From assembly GCF_014839805.1 (NCBI RefSeq), contig NC_051123.1:8166727-8230726 (forward strand): a DNA stretch of 64,000 bases. Reading direction: 5' to 3'. Position 1 is the stretch's first letter. Every line of letters begins with the position of its first letter. This document shows, piece after piece, positions 25,709-37,490 of the stretch. Under the pieces are notes generated by a model. That model was not told the DNA's origin, ran no database searches, and saw only the letters and a list, made by a program, of their open reading frames with translations. The translations under genes were made by a program, and so were the position numbers. This stretch comes from Manduca sexta (lineage: Eukaryota > Arthropoda > Insecta > Lepidoptera > Sphingidae).

Positions 25709-25986
25709 GTGTTTTTTTTTGCATCTGAATGACGAGCATGCTCCTCGCCTGATGGTAAGCGATACGACCGCCCATAAACAGTAGCAACACTAAACAAAAC
25801 TTTTAATTACAGAATATTGTTTGGCACTCCACTGCGTTTGTCACCAGACAAAGTTGTTAAGTCTCATAATGCTCAGTAATAACGCTTACTATAGTGTCCT
25901 TCAAGCCTGAACATAATAGCGCATGCACACTGTTGCTATAGGCGGTAGAATAGACAATGCGGTGCTATCTATCCAGACGATTAGAT
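25709..25986 (+). mobile_element. Interspersed repeat family 3, long copy
   Basis: CTCCTCGCCTGATGGTAAGC, CGATACGACCGCCCATAAAC, TTTGGCACTCCACTGCG, GTCCTTCAAGCCTGAACATA, GCGGTGCTATCTATCCAGAC. It ends directly at the head of the family 2 SINE that follows. Confidence 0.7.
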
Positions 25987-26215
25987 TGCTGCGGTGGCGT
26001 AGTTTTATTCCATGCGCGGTACGACGACTTCTCTGAGGTCCCGGGTTAAAATTCCGGGTCGGGCAAAATGGTATTTGGGTTTTATGCCAGATAGATAGGC
26101 TTCCTCCCATTACGTCATGGGACAAAGCACTCCGAAAAGCGTGCCTTAGTTGCAGTTCTGCTTGCCCTTTGAGGGATCATACCTTTATGATGCGTTTGCG
26201 TGTGTATTGTATCTT
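25987..26215 (+). mobile_element. tRNA-derived SINE, family 2
   Basis: Head GCTGCGGTGGCGTAGTTTTA, B-box region CCCGGGTTAAAATTCCGGG, GGTATTTGGGTTTTATGCC and CCCATTACGTCATGGGAC in the order seen at 11454-11694. Confidence 0.75.
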
Positions 26216-26647
26216 CCACATGAACCTTACCAGTTTTATGTGCAATTTTTATTTCTGAGAAAATATTAAATTGTAAACACACGCTATTTTGATAATTGCG
26301 TGAAATCTGTCATATGTTGTTGTCAGTCCGGTTTATAATCGGCGCTTGGAAGTCAATCATACCTAAGCGACAAATATACCGAAAATGCATTGTAAAATAT
26401 TTAAAATCGCCATATGTTTCTGCGTCATTTGATCTAGGTTTTGTAGGTCTAGGACAATTTTAATATCATTAGGCTATATCTTTATAAAATAAAAACTTGA
26501 ATTATTATGAATTTTTATATTAAAATCGAAACTTTAAATCAATCTACTCAAACATTTATTGATTGTCGCTTAGATATCATTGCCTTCCAAGCGTCGATTT
26601 ATGTATATCACTTTAATTTGCTTTCAAATGTTTATGAATACATAATT

Positions 26648-27147
26648 NNNNNNNNNNNNNNNNNNNNNNNNNNNNNNNNNNNNNNNNNNNNNNNNNNNNN
26701 NNNNNNNNNNNNNNNNNNNNNNNNNNNNNNNNNNNNNNNNNNNNNNNNNNNNNNNNNNNNNNNNNNNNNNNNNNNNNNNNNNNNNNNNNNNNNNNNNNNN
26801 NNNNNNNNNNNNNNNNNNNNNNNNNNNNNNNNNNNNNNNNNNNNNNNNNNNNNNNNNNNNNNNNNNNNNNNNNNNNNNNNNNNNNNNNNNNNNNNNNNNN
26901 NNNNNNNNNNNNNNNNNNNNNNNNNNNNNNNNNNNNNNNNNNNNNNNNNNNNNNNNNNNNNNNNNNNNNNNNNNNNNNNNNNNNNNNNNNNNNNNNNNNN
27001 NNNNNNNNNNNNNNNNNNNNNNNNNNNNNNNNNNNNNNNNNNNNNNNNNNNNNNNNNNNNNNNNNNNNNNNNNNNNNNNNNNNNNNNNNNNNNNNNNNNN
27101 NNNNNNNNNNNNNNNNNNNNNNNNNNNNNNNNNNNNNNNNNNNNNNN
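26648..27147. other. Assembly gap (500 N)
   Basis: Exactly 500 unresolved bases, the usual placeholder for a gap of unknown size. Open frames drawn through it on either strand are artefacts. Confidence 0.99.
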
Positions 27148-30100
27148 GATAAAAAATCCAACAAATTTTACTTTTTATTGTGTTGTGATGGCAAATGAAG
27201 TCAGTTAGACAGCTTTAAAACATACTACTTATATTAATGTTTTGCGAAACTGAAGGCTTTTGATAACATTTTGTACAATCTTAGAATAGTTTATTCATGT
27301 ATTTATTTACTGAATCTGGAATGTTCTTGATAAGATGAACATTGAACAAGTAAGTATTGTAAAAATTTTAATATATTAAATTATAACTAATACAAGTTTA
27401 ATATCAAATAATTACCAACTATAGAATATGTAAATAATTATCGACGACTACCATTGCTTATTTGTAAATTACTCATTAACCTGTAATGAAAAATGATGTA
27501 TTATTATTTATAAAATCTATTGTAAATTAACCTCTCTTAATAAATTGTTATTGATATTAGAAAATGTTGTTTCATATACATATACATCTGCTATTATGTT
27601 ATACTTAGAAAACAGAGCCATTTACCTGCGGTTTTGATTTTAGAGGGTAGAATTGGCTTTATCAGCTTATGACAATAAATATTGTTGAAGCCGTCTTACA
27701 TGAAGTCGTAATTTTAAAAAGGTTAAATATGCATATTAAAGTTATACGCGAAATAAAACTAATTCAATCAGTCATTCTTGGCCATCACAATGAGCCCATC
27801 TCATTCATGATTGCTGAACTACATACGATTCTAAATATAGATAACAATCCTTTAATAACAATAATATAGCTATATATATCGAAGACCATATAAGTGCCAG
27901 GGATATGTAACGATTTGTCCGTGAAATACATAACATAATTCAACTACATAAATGAAGTTTATGAAGTTTTTGGATGATTGGGTGTTTATTACTATTTAAC
28001 TCACGATCCGTTCAAATGTTTTGGATTAAATTTTACACACATTTCATCTAAACTCAGATCACCTTTCACAAAACCGCATTACATCAGACCGCCCAGTTTC
28101 AATGCATATTCATAATTCTAATTTATATCCGCAATTTTTCTATGAACTGTCCAAAATAAAGCACAAAATTTCAGAACAAAACATCTCCCGAAGCTGTAAG
28201 TATGTTATAGCAGCTCCATTTTATACCCTGTAATTCGTTTACGTCAATTCCCAAACTGATATGATACATTACACATCACAAAATATGTGGGCATATTTCA
28301 GATGATCAAAAAATACGCAAAATTTATCGCGCCTTTTCAATTAATCGTCATATTTATTAGACGTATGATCTTTCGTACGATATTTGCCAAAGTTATCAGC
28401 GGCGATAACCTCTGGACATACATCACAATTATCCATTGCCTTTAAAGATGATGAGCGGAGGCGAGTCCAGCAGTTGATGCTGAGACGTTGCACGAACAAA
28501 ACATGAAGATCAAACGCGTAAGTTTTCGTGTATTTTGGCAATATTTTGCAATCTAAAATTGATTAAGAGCGCAGACTTAAAAACAAAACTTTAAAATCGG
28601 TTTTATTGCGATTGTTTCGTCGCGACGTATTTTTTTCTACTGTATATATTCAAATTAAAATGGGTAATATTTATGTCTATCGTACAAATATCAAAAAATC
28701 TGCTGTCGAATTCAAATTTTAAAAATTAGGCATCCCAAAATATACGATTTGGTTTGATTTTTTAGTGTAACGTATACGCAATATCATTACTTTATTTTAA
28801 ATATAACCATGCATAACATCCATTTTAGTAATCTAAATATTAGCAGGTCTAATGTCAGCATTTAGATTTTTAATCGGCAAGTTTACAATACTTTAGGTCC
28901 CGAATTATTTCGTAAACCTTACTACATAGAATTCGCTCGATGTCACAATGTGAGACTAGTATTTAAAAATAACTTCAAGTTTTAGTGCAATTTATAAAAA
29001 GCCTTCGTCTAATATATTTTTGTAGTGTTTTTGTTAAATAGTCTCTTAACAGTGACAGGAAAACTTCAATATCATCGATCTTGTCTATCTTCAAAGGGAC
29101 ACATTAAAAAAATTGTATCTTGTATCTATTGTATTGTTATGTGTATCCTCGTATTTTCCCCTGAAAACACCCTTTACGCCTGGCTTTTTACTGACGTATC
29201 TACTAGTAGACGAGTCAATTTCCATTTTACTAGTTTTTAAAATCCTGTCAAGTAAAACTGCTGAATTATATGTTTTATATATTCATGTCTATGCCTACCA
29301 GCTTGTAAGTTTTCACTGCACTTATTGTATTTCAGTATTTATGTTTTTCTCTAATTGTTTTGGTCACGTTTCGGTATTTGTGATCACTGTCCTCTTAATG
29401 TTTCTATAAAACGTGACCTAGCCATCTATCAACATTCCTAGATTATCTGCTACGTCATATCACAATAACTACAATCTTAATCATTAACCTTTACTCCTGA
29501 AAGTGTTTGCAAAAGTACTAGGGGCGCACAAATGTGATACTTAGTTGTTTAAATTCATCAATGAAAGATGGTATCTTAGATCCTAATATAGCTCTATAAA
29601 CTGTTTCTTTTGGGCCCAAATGTACCTATTATGATATTCCCTTGTGGTAGACGATTGTTTGTGGTTCGCTTGAAGTGTCTCATGCTATATCAATATCACA
29701 CTTGAATTAACTAACTTTTGGCATAGTTTTTACGATGTTATTCTATCATGAAAAAATATTTAAAAATAGGTTTCTATTGAAATATTAAATATTACATAAT
29801 TATATAATAGTAGCTGTTTATTACAATATGATAATTTTTGACATACTTATCTACCTTAATTGAGATGTTTAATTTTTGTAGTTTTTCTTTAGACTATTTC
29901 GTATGATTTATTATTATGAAAGTTAATAAATTTTAAGATTTTTGGGGTTTTAAAAGAAGATATAGCGAGTTCAGAATCCATTCCGAGACAATTTAAGTAT
30001 GTTTGTTTGTCTAACGATATTTTCCTGGAAGTTCCTGATATTCAATTTTCGACTGTTGCACTAATCTGCCCACAGGCAGAGTCGTGAACAAAAGCTAGGT

Positions 30101-30404
30101 TGTTATACATAGGTATACTAAACTCTCACCGGATGCGAATTCTAATTTCCAGCATACTATGGTTATGATTGTTTAATATTTTTCGAAATGTAGGGAGCCC
30201 TGGACGAGTCGCGAAAGTATAATCTACCTAAGATATAAAATTCACGCAGTATCTGTTTGTTTTAATTTTATGTCGAACTGCAATTTTTGAGACGTAAATA
30301 GTGTAGGTAGTACGGGTTGGGGATTCCACATTTGTTTACATACAAGGGTATTAGTTTCCAAAAATCTGAAAAAGTACTGGTTTACAGGGACTCCCCCCGT
30401 GTTC
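27148..30404. other. AT-rich DNA upstream of MIOX, no supported gene
   Basis: No recognisable coding exon. The MIOX promoter and any untranslated first exon should lie here, but I could not identify them. Frames at 29025-29409 are AT-rich, hydrophobic and overlapping, and have no family match. Confidence 0.5.
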
Positions 30405-30568
30405 ATGATGGGACCCGTCCCTCCTGTTGCGGCCGGAGGAGAAGTACGGGGACAAGCCATTAGAGGCGTTCCGCGACTACTCTGTAGACGAGACCGACCC
30501 GATCAAACAGCGCGTGAGGAAGACCTACTACGACATGCATTCTAATATGACTGTCGACTTTGTTAAAG
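30405..30568 (+). CDS. Miox: MIOX exon 1 (N-terminal part, start ambiguous)
   Basis: From 30412 the frame reads DPSLLLRPEEKYGDKPLEAF and on to MHSNMTVDFVK, the conserved N-terminal region of MIOX, ending at the donor GTGAGT (30569). No AG lies between the in-frame stop at 30406 and Asp at 30412, so a normal upstream exon cannot be joined in frame. Either one G of the GGG at 30410-30412 is extra, or translation starts at the internal ATG near 30535. Confidence 0.85.
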
Positions 30569-33500
30569 GTGAGTAATATTGCGATATATTTTGGGGAGAA
30601 GGAGGCGAGGGGGAGTTAAGTTTTAAGATAGTTTTGGTGTAGTTAGTTTGCTTAATACGTAGCAGAGTAAAATTAAAACTGTAAAAAATTTTAAATACTA
30701 GCTTATGCTCGCTACTACGCATGAAAGAGGTGTCCGGGATAAAAATCTCGCTCTATATTTTCCCGGGATAGAAAGTAATATTAAATCCGCCTATATACTT
30801 CTCAGAACATAAAGTCTATAAATAAATAATTAATAATATATTAATGACTATATACGTAATTTGAGAGGTTCCTGTCACGAAATAAGTTTTTCCGTTTACA
30901 TATAAATAAATAAACATGAAATAAAACTAGTCGGATTTTATCGCAACTTATTTTTTATTTTTCTTCGTACGTTCAAGGTAAAATGGACAAATGGTTAAAA
31001 TTCAACCATTTTAAATCGACCGTGAAGGACGCCCTGATCAGACTCAACGACCTGGTGGACGAGTCCGACCCCGACATAGACCTTCCGAACATCGTGCACG
31101 CGTTCCAGACTGCCGAGAGGATCCGCGAAGACCATCCTGACGATGACTGGTTCCATCTCATTGGACTCATTCACGATCTTGGAAAGGTAACGTGATTTTT
31201 ATAGTATAACTAGCTGACCCGACAGACGTTGTCCTGTCTTAACTATGTATGCACGTGCGCATTCTGTCAATCGCTGACAGTAATTTCAAACAATTGACAG
31301 TTAAGTATATAAAATTAATATTTTCTTAAATTTTATAATTTACCGCGCAATTTTTTGAATTTTTCTTTAATAAGAATCTTCTACAGACAATAATAAACAC
31401 AACAACAACAACAAAATAGTGAATCGGTCCAGCCGTTCACGCGTGATGGCGTGACCAAGGGAAATAGGGATTCATTTTTATATATATAAATTTGCTTGTT
31501 TATTAAAAAAGTTTCAGTATCTAGACTGTTATGTTATTGAGTGGCAATTGAATTTTAAGATTGTTTATGTTTTAACAAAATTATCAGTATAGCAATTAAT
31601 GTTGTGTAACGCAAAATAATTTATCATTGTGGTTTTTATATAATTGTTTTTGTAGGTATTTTTATGTCGATTGCGTTACGTATATTTTTATAGTACACTC
31701 ACATTCACGCCATTCATGCCCCAAGGGGTAGGCAGAGGCCCAACTGGTGTACCCATATTCTACCGGGCCATGTATATTCCTTTCCATGATGTGATAGGGA
31801 AAAGCAGGGGAGCCTATTGTTATATTGGGCACAAATTCCAGAATCCGGGCTCATACTGACTAGAAAACCCAATATCACTTTTCCCGACCCGGGGATCGAA
31901 CCCGAGACCTCAGTACTGTAGTCGAACCTTAATACAACTACGGCACCGTGATTTCTATAGTAGAGATAATAAATTGAAATATTTCTATCTACTTTCCCAT
32001 TCTTTTCCGAATTAATATTTAACTTAAAAATATTATAATTTTTCCAGTAATGTCATTTACGTGTTTTTCCTCAGGTGATGGCGTTCTACGACGAGCCGCA
32101 ATGGTGCGTGGTGGGTGACACCTTCCCGGTGGGCTGCAAGTGGGGCAAGTCCATTGTCTATGGCGATGACAGTTTCAAAACCAACCCGGATACTTACAAC
32201 CCTAAATACAAGTAAGTAGACTTCGAAATGTACTAAGTACGTAATTAATAAAAAAAATTGACTATCTTCAATATTTTGTTAGCGTTTACTGACACAAAGG
32301 TAAAGAAATTAAAATAAAATATTTCATTTATCATGACATATCTACTTGCTTCTTATTAGTGAAAGGTTTTCAAAAATCGTTTAATAGTTACGGAAATAAT
32401 ACAAACCAATTTTGAATCTTTGTCATGTCAGTAGAACAGTATTATCACCGATTTTATAGGGTAATGATTTGCCTTAATATTTACTGTGTTTGTTTTAATT
32501 TCAGCACTGATTGCGGAATGTACAAGCCGAAATGCGGTCTTGAGAACTTGATGATGTCTTGGGGACACGACGAGTATCTCTACAGAGTATTGATGCATAA
32601 TAAATCCAAATTTCCACAAAAGGGACTTTATATGATTAGGTGAGAGACAACGGCAATATTTTTTTTGTAGTTCAAGATAGGGTAAGGTAGTTAAGGTGGA
32701 TAATATTTCATACATCGTTCATAAAATATATCTGTAAATTAATTAATCGAATAATGATAAACTAGATCTATAGGTTTCCGATTATGCTGTTAACTCAAGC
32801 GTGGGTAATTTATGTGTGCAATGTTTTCTTATGCTTACGCGAATATTACGACATTGAATTAAAACTATTTTCCGGATTTTATCGCGATTTTTATATTTTT
32901 TCTCCCGATAATTCACGGACGGACAGACTTGGTCTTCGGACGACCAACACCTCAGTCCCCCGTGACCATGAAGGCTGCAAAGTCTGACCATGAAGGGTGT
33001 AATATAAAAACCGCGATAAAATCCGAAAAATAGTTTTATTTCAATTATTAATATGTAATTCGTATTTGCTGTTTCTTAGAAGATTAACATAAATTAACTG
33101 TAGACATTTATGCGACTAAATGTGAAACAAAACGAAGTTTATATATTCTCTATGTTTATTTGCAGATATCATTCATTCTACCCGTGGCACGCCGGCGGCG
33201 ACTACAAACACCTCCTGGTCGATGGAGACAACGAGATCATGAAACATGTCCTTGAGTTCAAGTGAGTAGAATCTTGGAGACATTTACCAATGAAAATGTA
33301 TGCCTAACGACATGCGCCCTCACAAAATTGCAATGTCTATTCAGGAAGTTTAGATTACTAAAAACATATTTATATTATTTTTCCAATTGGATACAGTTTC
33401 TAGACACGAGTTAAGAGCATTTTTTAATGTTGGACGTGTATTTTGATGTGAACACCGCTTTTATGTCCCGGATCGGTCAAAATTATATTAGGTTTTTCTG

Positions 33501-33679
33501 CTCAATATCAGCCCTAATAAACGACCTATGTGTGAGTACAATCCTTATTAAAATCGCCCTTATTTTTCAGCAAATATGATCTATACACGAAGAGCGCGGC
33601 CATCCCCGACATCGAGACGCTTTGGCCGTACTATGAATCTCTTATAGACAAATATATTCCTGGAGAACTGGAATGGTAG
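30405..33679 (+). CDS. Miox: Myo-inositol oxygenase (MIOX), six exons
   Basis: MIOX is a cytosolic di-iron enzyme that cleaves myo-inositol with O2 to D-glucuronate, the first step of inositol breakdown. Exons are 30405-30568, 30978-31186, 32075-32211, 32505-32639, 33166-33261 and 33571-33679; all phases agree, giving about 280 residues (mammalian MIOX is about 285). Family signatures appear in order: DPSLLLRPEE; LVDESDPDIDLPNIVHAFQT (iron ligand His); LIHDLGK (His-Asp ligands and substrate-binding Lys); GDTFPVGC; SWGHDEYLY (His ligand); YHSFYPWHAGGDY (His ligand); NKYDLYT (Asp ligand); LIDKYIPGELEW-stop. All six iron ligands are therefore intact. The start is uncertain: two ATG codons (30405, 30408) are one base out of frame with the rest, and the frame used has a stop at 30406-30408. 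Introns 2 and 4 contain mobile elements. The gene is convergent with cytospin. Confidence 0.95.
30690..30835 (+). repeat. Interspersed repeat fragment in MIOX intron 1
   Basis: CTAGCTTATGCTCGCTACTA, GTGTCCGGGATAAAAATCTC and TTTTCCCGGGATAGAAAG match the fragment type at 9585-9680. Confidence 0.5.
30978..31186 (+). CDS. Miox: MIOX exon 2
   Basis: Acceptor TTCAAG, donor GTAACG. Encodes KMDKWLKFNHF through LVDESDPD, HAFQTAERI and WFHLIGLIHDLGK, carrying three of the iron ligands and the substrate-binding Asp/Lys region. Confidence 0.95.
31210..31489 (+). mobile_element. Interspersed repeat family 4 in MIOX intron 2
   Basis: Second copy of the element at 8711-8996, same orientation and nearly the same length. 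It begins 23 bp after the exon 2 donor site. Confidence 0.75.
31689..31962 (-). mobile_element. Family 2 SINE in MIOX intron 2, 7-bp target duplication
   Basis: On the minus strand: GGTGCCGTAGTTGTATTAAG (A-box region), GGTTCGATCCCCGGGTCGGG (B box), then the usual body. TATAGTA at 31689-31695 and 31956-31962 brackets it. Confidence 0.8.
32075..32211 (+). CDS. Miox: MIOX exon 3
   Basis: Acceptor CCTCAG, donor GTAAGT. Encodes VMAFYDEPQWCVVGDTFPVG, then CKWGKSIVYGDDSF and NPDTYNPKY, the strongly conserved middle of MIOX. Confidence 0.95.
32505..32639 (+). CDS. Miox: MIOX exon 4
   Basis: Acceptor TTTCAG, donor GTGAGA. Encodes TDCGMYKPKCGLENLMMSWG, then HDEYLYRVLMHNKS; the His of GHDEY is an iron ligand. 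Confidence 0.95.
32815..33085. mobile_element. MITE-like inverted-repeat element (family B) in MIOX intron 4
   Basis: The left arm ACTATTTTCCGGATTTTATC is mirrored by GATAAAATCCGAAAAATAGT on the right. The match continues outward through diverged arms (TTATGCTTACGCGAATATT on the left). The middle holds GACCAACACCTCAG, also seen in the 3380-3670 copy. It is non-coding. Confidence 0.72.
33166..33261 (+). CDS. Miox: MIOX exon 5
   Basis: Acceptor TTGCAG, donor GTGAGT. Encodes YHSFYPWHAGGDYKHLLVDG; the His in the YHSFYPWH block is an iron ligand. Confidence 0.95.
33571..33679 (+). CDS. Miox: MIOX exon 6 (C-terminus)
   Basis: Acceptor TTTCAG. Encodes KYDLYTKSAAIPDIETLWPY and ends GELEW followed by TAG. 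The Asp of KYDLYT is the last iron ligand. Confidence 0.95.
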
Positions 33680-33715
33680 AAGGCGTTCAACTAAATTTAT
33701 TAATATGTGTAATTT

Positions 33716-33794
33716 ATTAAATTAAAAAGGATTTATATTTAGAATGATATGAAGATATTTGTATATATACTGAGATTACTAAGATAAAAATAAA
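33716..33794 (+). terminator. MIOX poly(A) signal candidates
   Basis: Overlapping ATTAAA motifs lie at 33716-33726 and AATAAA at 33789-33794, within about 120 bp after the stop codon. Either could direct 3' end formation. Confidence 0.5.
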
Positions 33795-34352
33795 CTAAAT
33801 ATAGGTAGGCCTTTTTACGAAATTCTCGCAGTTCAATATTTTGTCTCGTCGAATAGTATAATGTACCGGATAGCTCATTAGATACCCAGTATTTATATGA
33901 AATGTGCAAGCTAATATTTGAATACTGACGAACTAAGTGTATATACTTTTTTATCAAAAAGAGTACTCAGGAGTCAGAAATATAATGTAACAGGAAATAT
34001 TTCAGTAAATGTTCACTTGTATTTCACAGCTTTTATTCTTTTGGAATAATTTCTATAAACATTTTAAGATCTTACACTTCTTTTACATCACTACTTGTCT
34101 TCAAAAGTTAAGTTCTTTGGAAATGGTGTGTTTACTTCGAAATATTGTAATCTCATTTATAAATAATGTAATAATTATGTTTTAATCTAAAAAACAATTT
34201 ACTTAAGTTTAATAAATAATGTAAGAAAAATTTTGTGTTTTTGGTCAAGACCTTTATTCATTCCGTATATTAATTATACAATTATATTTATATCAACACC
34301 TCCTAAGTAGATAAGAGTATAAAAAATAAGTTCTTTCGATGCTCTCTCTAAC

Positions 34353-34516
34353 AGCCGTTTTCAATAATGGATCACAATCTCAATTTTCAATCTGATACCG
34401 AGAATGAACCAATCAAAATAACTCATTTGTAAACATGTCAAAAATCTAGGTTCTGATTGATCCATTTTTGAAATAGATTGAAAATAAGGATTGAGATCGT
34501 TTATTGAAAATAAAGG
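34353..34516. mobile_element. MITE-like inverted-repeat element (family C)
   Basis: AGCCGTTTTCAATAATGGAT on the left faces ATCGTTTATTGAAAATAAAG on the right, with the CAATCTCAATTTTCAAT block mirrored as ATTGAAAATAAGGATTG. Related copies are at 36651-36997 and 37672-37835. Confidence 0.65.
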
Positions 34517-35785
34517 TATTAGTAGCTAAGAAATAAAAAACCAAACGCAATTTATAATAAATCAGGAACTTTATTTAAGCTATATTTACAAAAATACAAA
34601 CATCTCAAAATAGATAATAATTGTAATTAAACTACAATACGATCAACAACCGAGTCAGCAAATTAAAACTACACGCTTCACAAATTATATTTATGTACAC
34701 ACAATATAAGGGAACTTATATAAGTTACATTCTAAAATCGCCACCATAAACTACAAAATATTTTAACCATGAAATAAATAATAAAAACAAAAAGTATATT
34801 CAAAACTTCTAGGGAGAAACTCAAAACACTTTGATATTTTTTGCATTACAAGTTGTGTCGTTAATCAGACTCGGATGATTGAGGACCAAAACGAGTAATT
34901 AGAATTTCACACTATTGATATATTTTACTTGAAATCGAATCGTGATCAAAATAATTAAATTTTGTAGTCTATGGTCGCGATTTACACAGTCTTTACATTT
35001 TTAATAAAAATGCACAATTTGGAAGATAAATTGGTTATTTGTATTAAAGAAGCAATTTATCAGTTAATAATATATTGAAATTAAGATTTTAACACAAGTA
35101 AGTAAAAAATGGCATAAGATGATATAAGATTTGTTTTTAGCAATGTTTGAATGTCATTAAGATTTAAATATAAGTGCATTTAAATTACAATTGAAAATCC
35201 ATCCAATATGTTATTTTAATACGCACGAATACAATTTTTGGTTCAAATAGTTTGTAAAGAAAGATTAATATAATTTATAATTAAATACAATACTTACATA
35301 ATCATATCAAATAAAAATATTTTCACAGCTAACATACCAAAAAAGTACAAACCATATAAAGTTAAACATACATCATATTATTTTTCAGTAAGTATTTATA
35401 AATCACTGCAAAGAAAACTTGGATAGACATAATATACCGGTGATATTTGCTTTTATGTACATACTAACCTAGTAGTAGTTACATGAATTTTAAATTAATA
35501 AACACAAAATTATTTATTTATTAATATAATTCTATTGCATTGTTATGATTCGTTAAGTTTAAAAGGATACCGATGTTTTGCTTCCCTACAAACATCATAA
35601 AAGAAGTTTCTATCAAACATCAAACAAGAATCAAAGTAAACGAAAAAATTCCGACTCCAAAAAAGTTGAACATAATGAGATATCATTCATTCAGTAACTT
35701 CATTCACTCGCTCATCATTACGCAATATGGCGTGGTATTTAAATATTTAGTGTAATGAACAAGCGAATACATTTTACTATGTCAG
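34517..35785. other. AT-rich spacer, no supported feature
   Basis: Very AT-rich, with a short frame at 35573-35755 that shows no coding signal. Confidence 0.5.
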
Positions 35786-36150
35786 TTAAGGCGATACCTC
35801 AAGGTCCATTTTCATACATTTTGTTTCGGCTTTAATCTGGGTAACTAAACAAGTATTGGCAAGTAAAATTTAAATTCACGTCTAGTTAGTGATTAGTTCT
35901 CGCAGTTGAAAGAAAAACGTAAAAATAATTAATAATCATGGATATTTCGGCCTTTAAAATTTAATATGACGAAATTTTAAAGGCAGAAATATCCATGATT
36001 ATTAATTATTTTTACATTTTTCTTTCAACTGCGAGAACTAATCACTAACTAGACGTGAATTTAAATTCTTTACTTGCCAATACTTGTTTAGTTACCCAGA
36101 TTAAAGCCGAAACAAAATGTATGAAAATGGACCTTGAGGTATCGCCTTAA
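35786..36150 (+). mobile_element. TTAA fold-back MITE (family A), complete copy
   Basis: A 357-bp element, almost entirely one inverted repeat, flanked by TTAA at 35786-35789 and 36147-36150. Ends are GGCGATACCTCAAGGTCC and its reverse complement; the centre GACGAAATTTTAAAGGC breaks the symmetry. TTAA duplication is typical of piggyBac-type elements (family knowledge), so I infer mobilisation by such a transposase. No transposase is encoded here. Confidence 0.9.
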
Positions 36151-36650
36151 TAGTTTAGATTTAATAGACAATTATTTTGTTTTATACTCTGACATGACCA
36201 TAAATATTTTCTTAAGTAATTCGTAATTTAAGCGGACCAATATTATACCTAGTGTGAGTAAACAATGCAAAGTCAGATACTTTCATTGATAAAATATAAT
36301 TTGCTTATTTTGTTAGTAAGTATCTATGCAATTTCCTCAATATTTTGCTAATAGCAGTTTATGTGCAATTGTAATTCTGAAATTTATGTTATGTACTGAA
36401 TGTTATATTGAAATGTTAAATATTATCCATTCACTACTAATCAGATTACAGTTATTCAAATTACACTAAATATACAATGTTCTATAAGTCTACGAAAAAG
36501 AATATTGGTCATGTCAGATAAATTAATTTTAAGTTAATTGTGTTGTAATTGATTATACGTCCAAATATTTGATGATAATATTAATACCAAAAATATAAAA
36601 AGACTACGCAATCTACTACATTGTAAGGTTATAATGGTAAACTTCATTCA

Positions 36651-36997
36651 CAGCCGTTTTCTACAAAAGATCCCAATCGCCTTTTTCGCTTCATCGCGAA
36701 AATGAAACTAATCATAGAAGCTTGACATACTTGTAATTTTAAGATGACTTATTTTGATAGATTTATTTTCGAGATCGGATCCAGGGGTGTAGCTACCGCT
36801 GTATCAACCAATCAGTGATACGGGCCCCCCGAGCTTTGGGGCCCCTCTTGACCCATAGCATTAAACTAAGCGGCCGTCTAAAAGTTCGCACTGTCCTGAA
36901 GAACCCCCAACAAATATAGATATAGGGCTCCTCGATGGCAAGCTACGCTACGGATTGGATCGAGGATTAAAATTGGGATCGTTTATTTAAAACGATC
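36651..36997. mobile_element. Family C MITE with nested insertion
   Basis: The outer parts match the family C element: AGCCGTTTTCTACAAAAGAT on the left, GGGATCGTTTATTTAAAACG on the right. Between about 36781 and 36955 lies an unrelated GC-richer block (AGGGGTGTAGCTACCGC through GGGCCCCCCGAG to AAGCTACGCTACGG). GGATC recurs at both edges, so the block appears inserted into the older element. Confidence 0.6.
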
Positions 36998-37490
36998 GTT
37001 AGAATGAAGCGGACATTGTAAGTTTATTTCAGTCGATATTGTGTTGAGCCTCTGGGTAATAAAGATAATTATTACATAATTAGATACGGCTTTTAAGTTA
37101 AAGTGTTGAATTCATAACATATAATTAAAAATATGTTAATTAATTACTGTCTGTAAAACATGGTTTACATATTTAGGTCAACCACATGATATAATAAATA
37201 TCTTCATAAACATAGTCATTGGACTTTCATTAATAAAGGTTCTATTTTTATGTCGTAAGCCGTTTATAGCACAATATCAACTGTCGATAAACTTTAAATC
37301 TCCTCTCTATAATAAATACAAGACACATGCAAATATCAAGGCCGTCTCCATCTTTAAGGCATCTCATCTACCCTTACCTTAATACTATAGTTTCTGTCTT
37401 AAATAGTACACAAACAAGTATTACCTTATAATACCAGATTACTAAATATTCGCATCTACGAATACTTATGTCCTTGCACGATAACTTAAA

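Noticed and set aside
26507..27208. Long open frames on both strands
   Set aside because: They consist almost entirely of unresolved N bases.
29025..29409. Hydrophobic 71- and 98-codon frames upstream of MIOX
   Set aside because: AT-rich, overlapping in different frames and without domain or splice support; not convincing as a MIOX 5' exon either.
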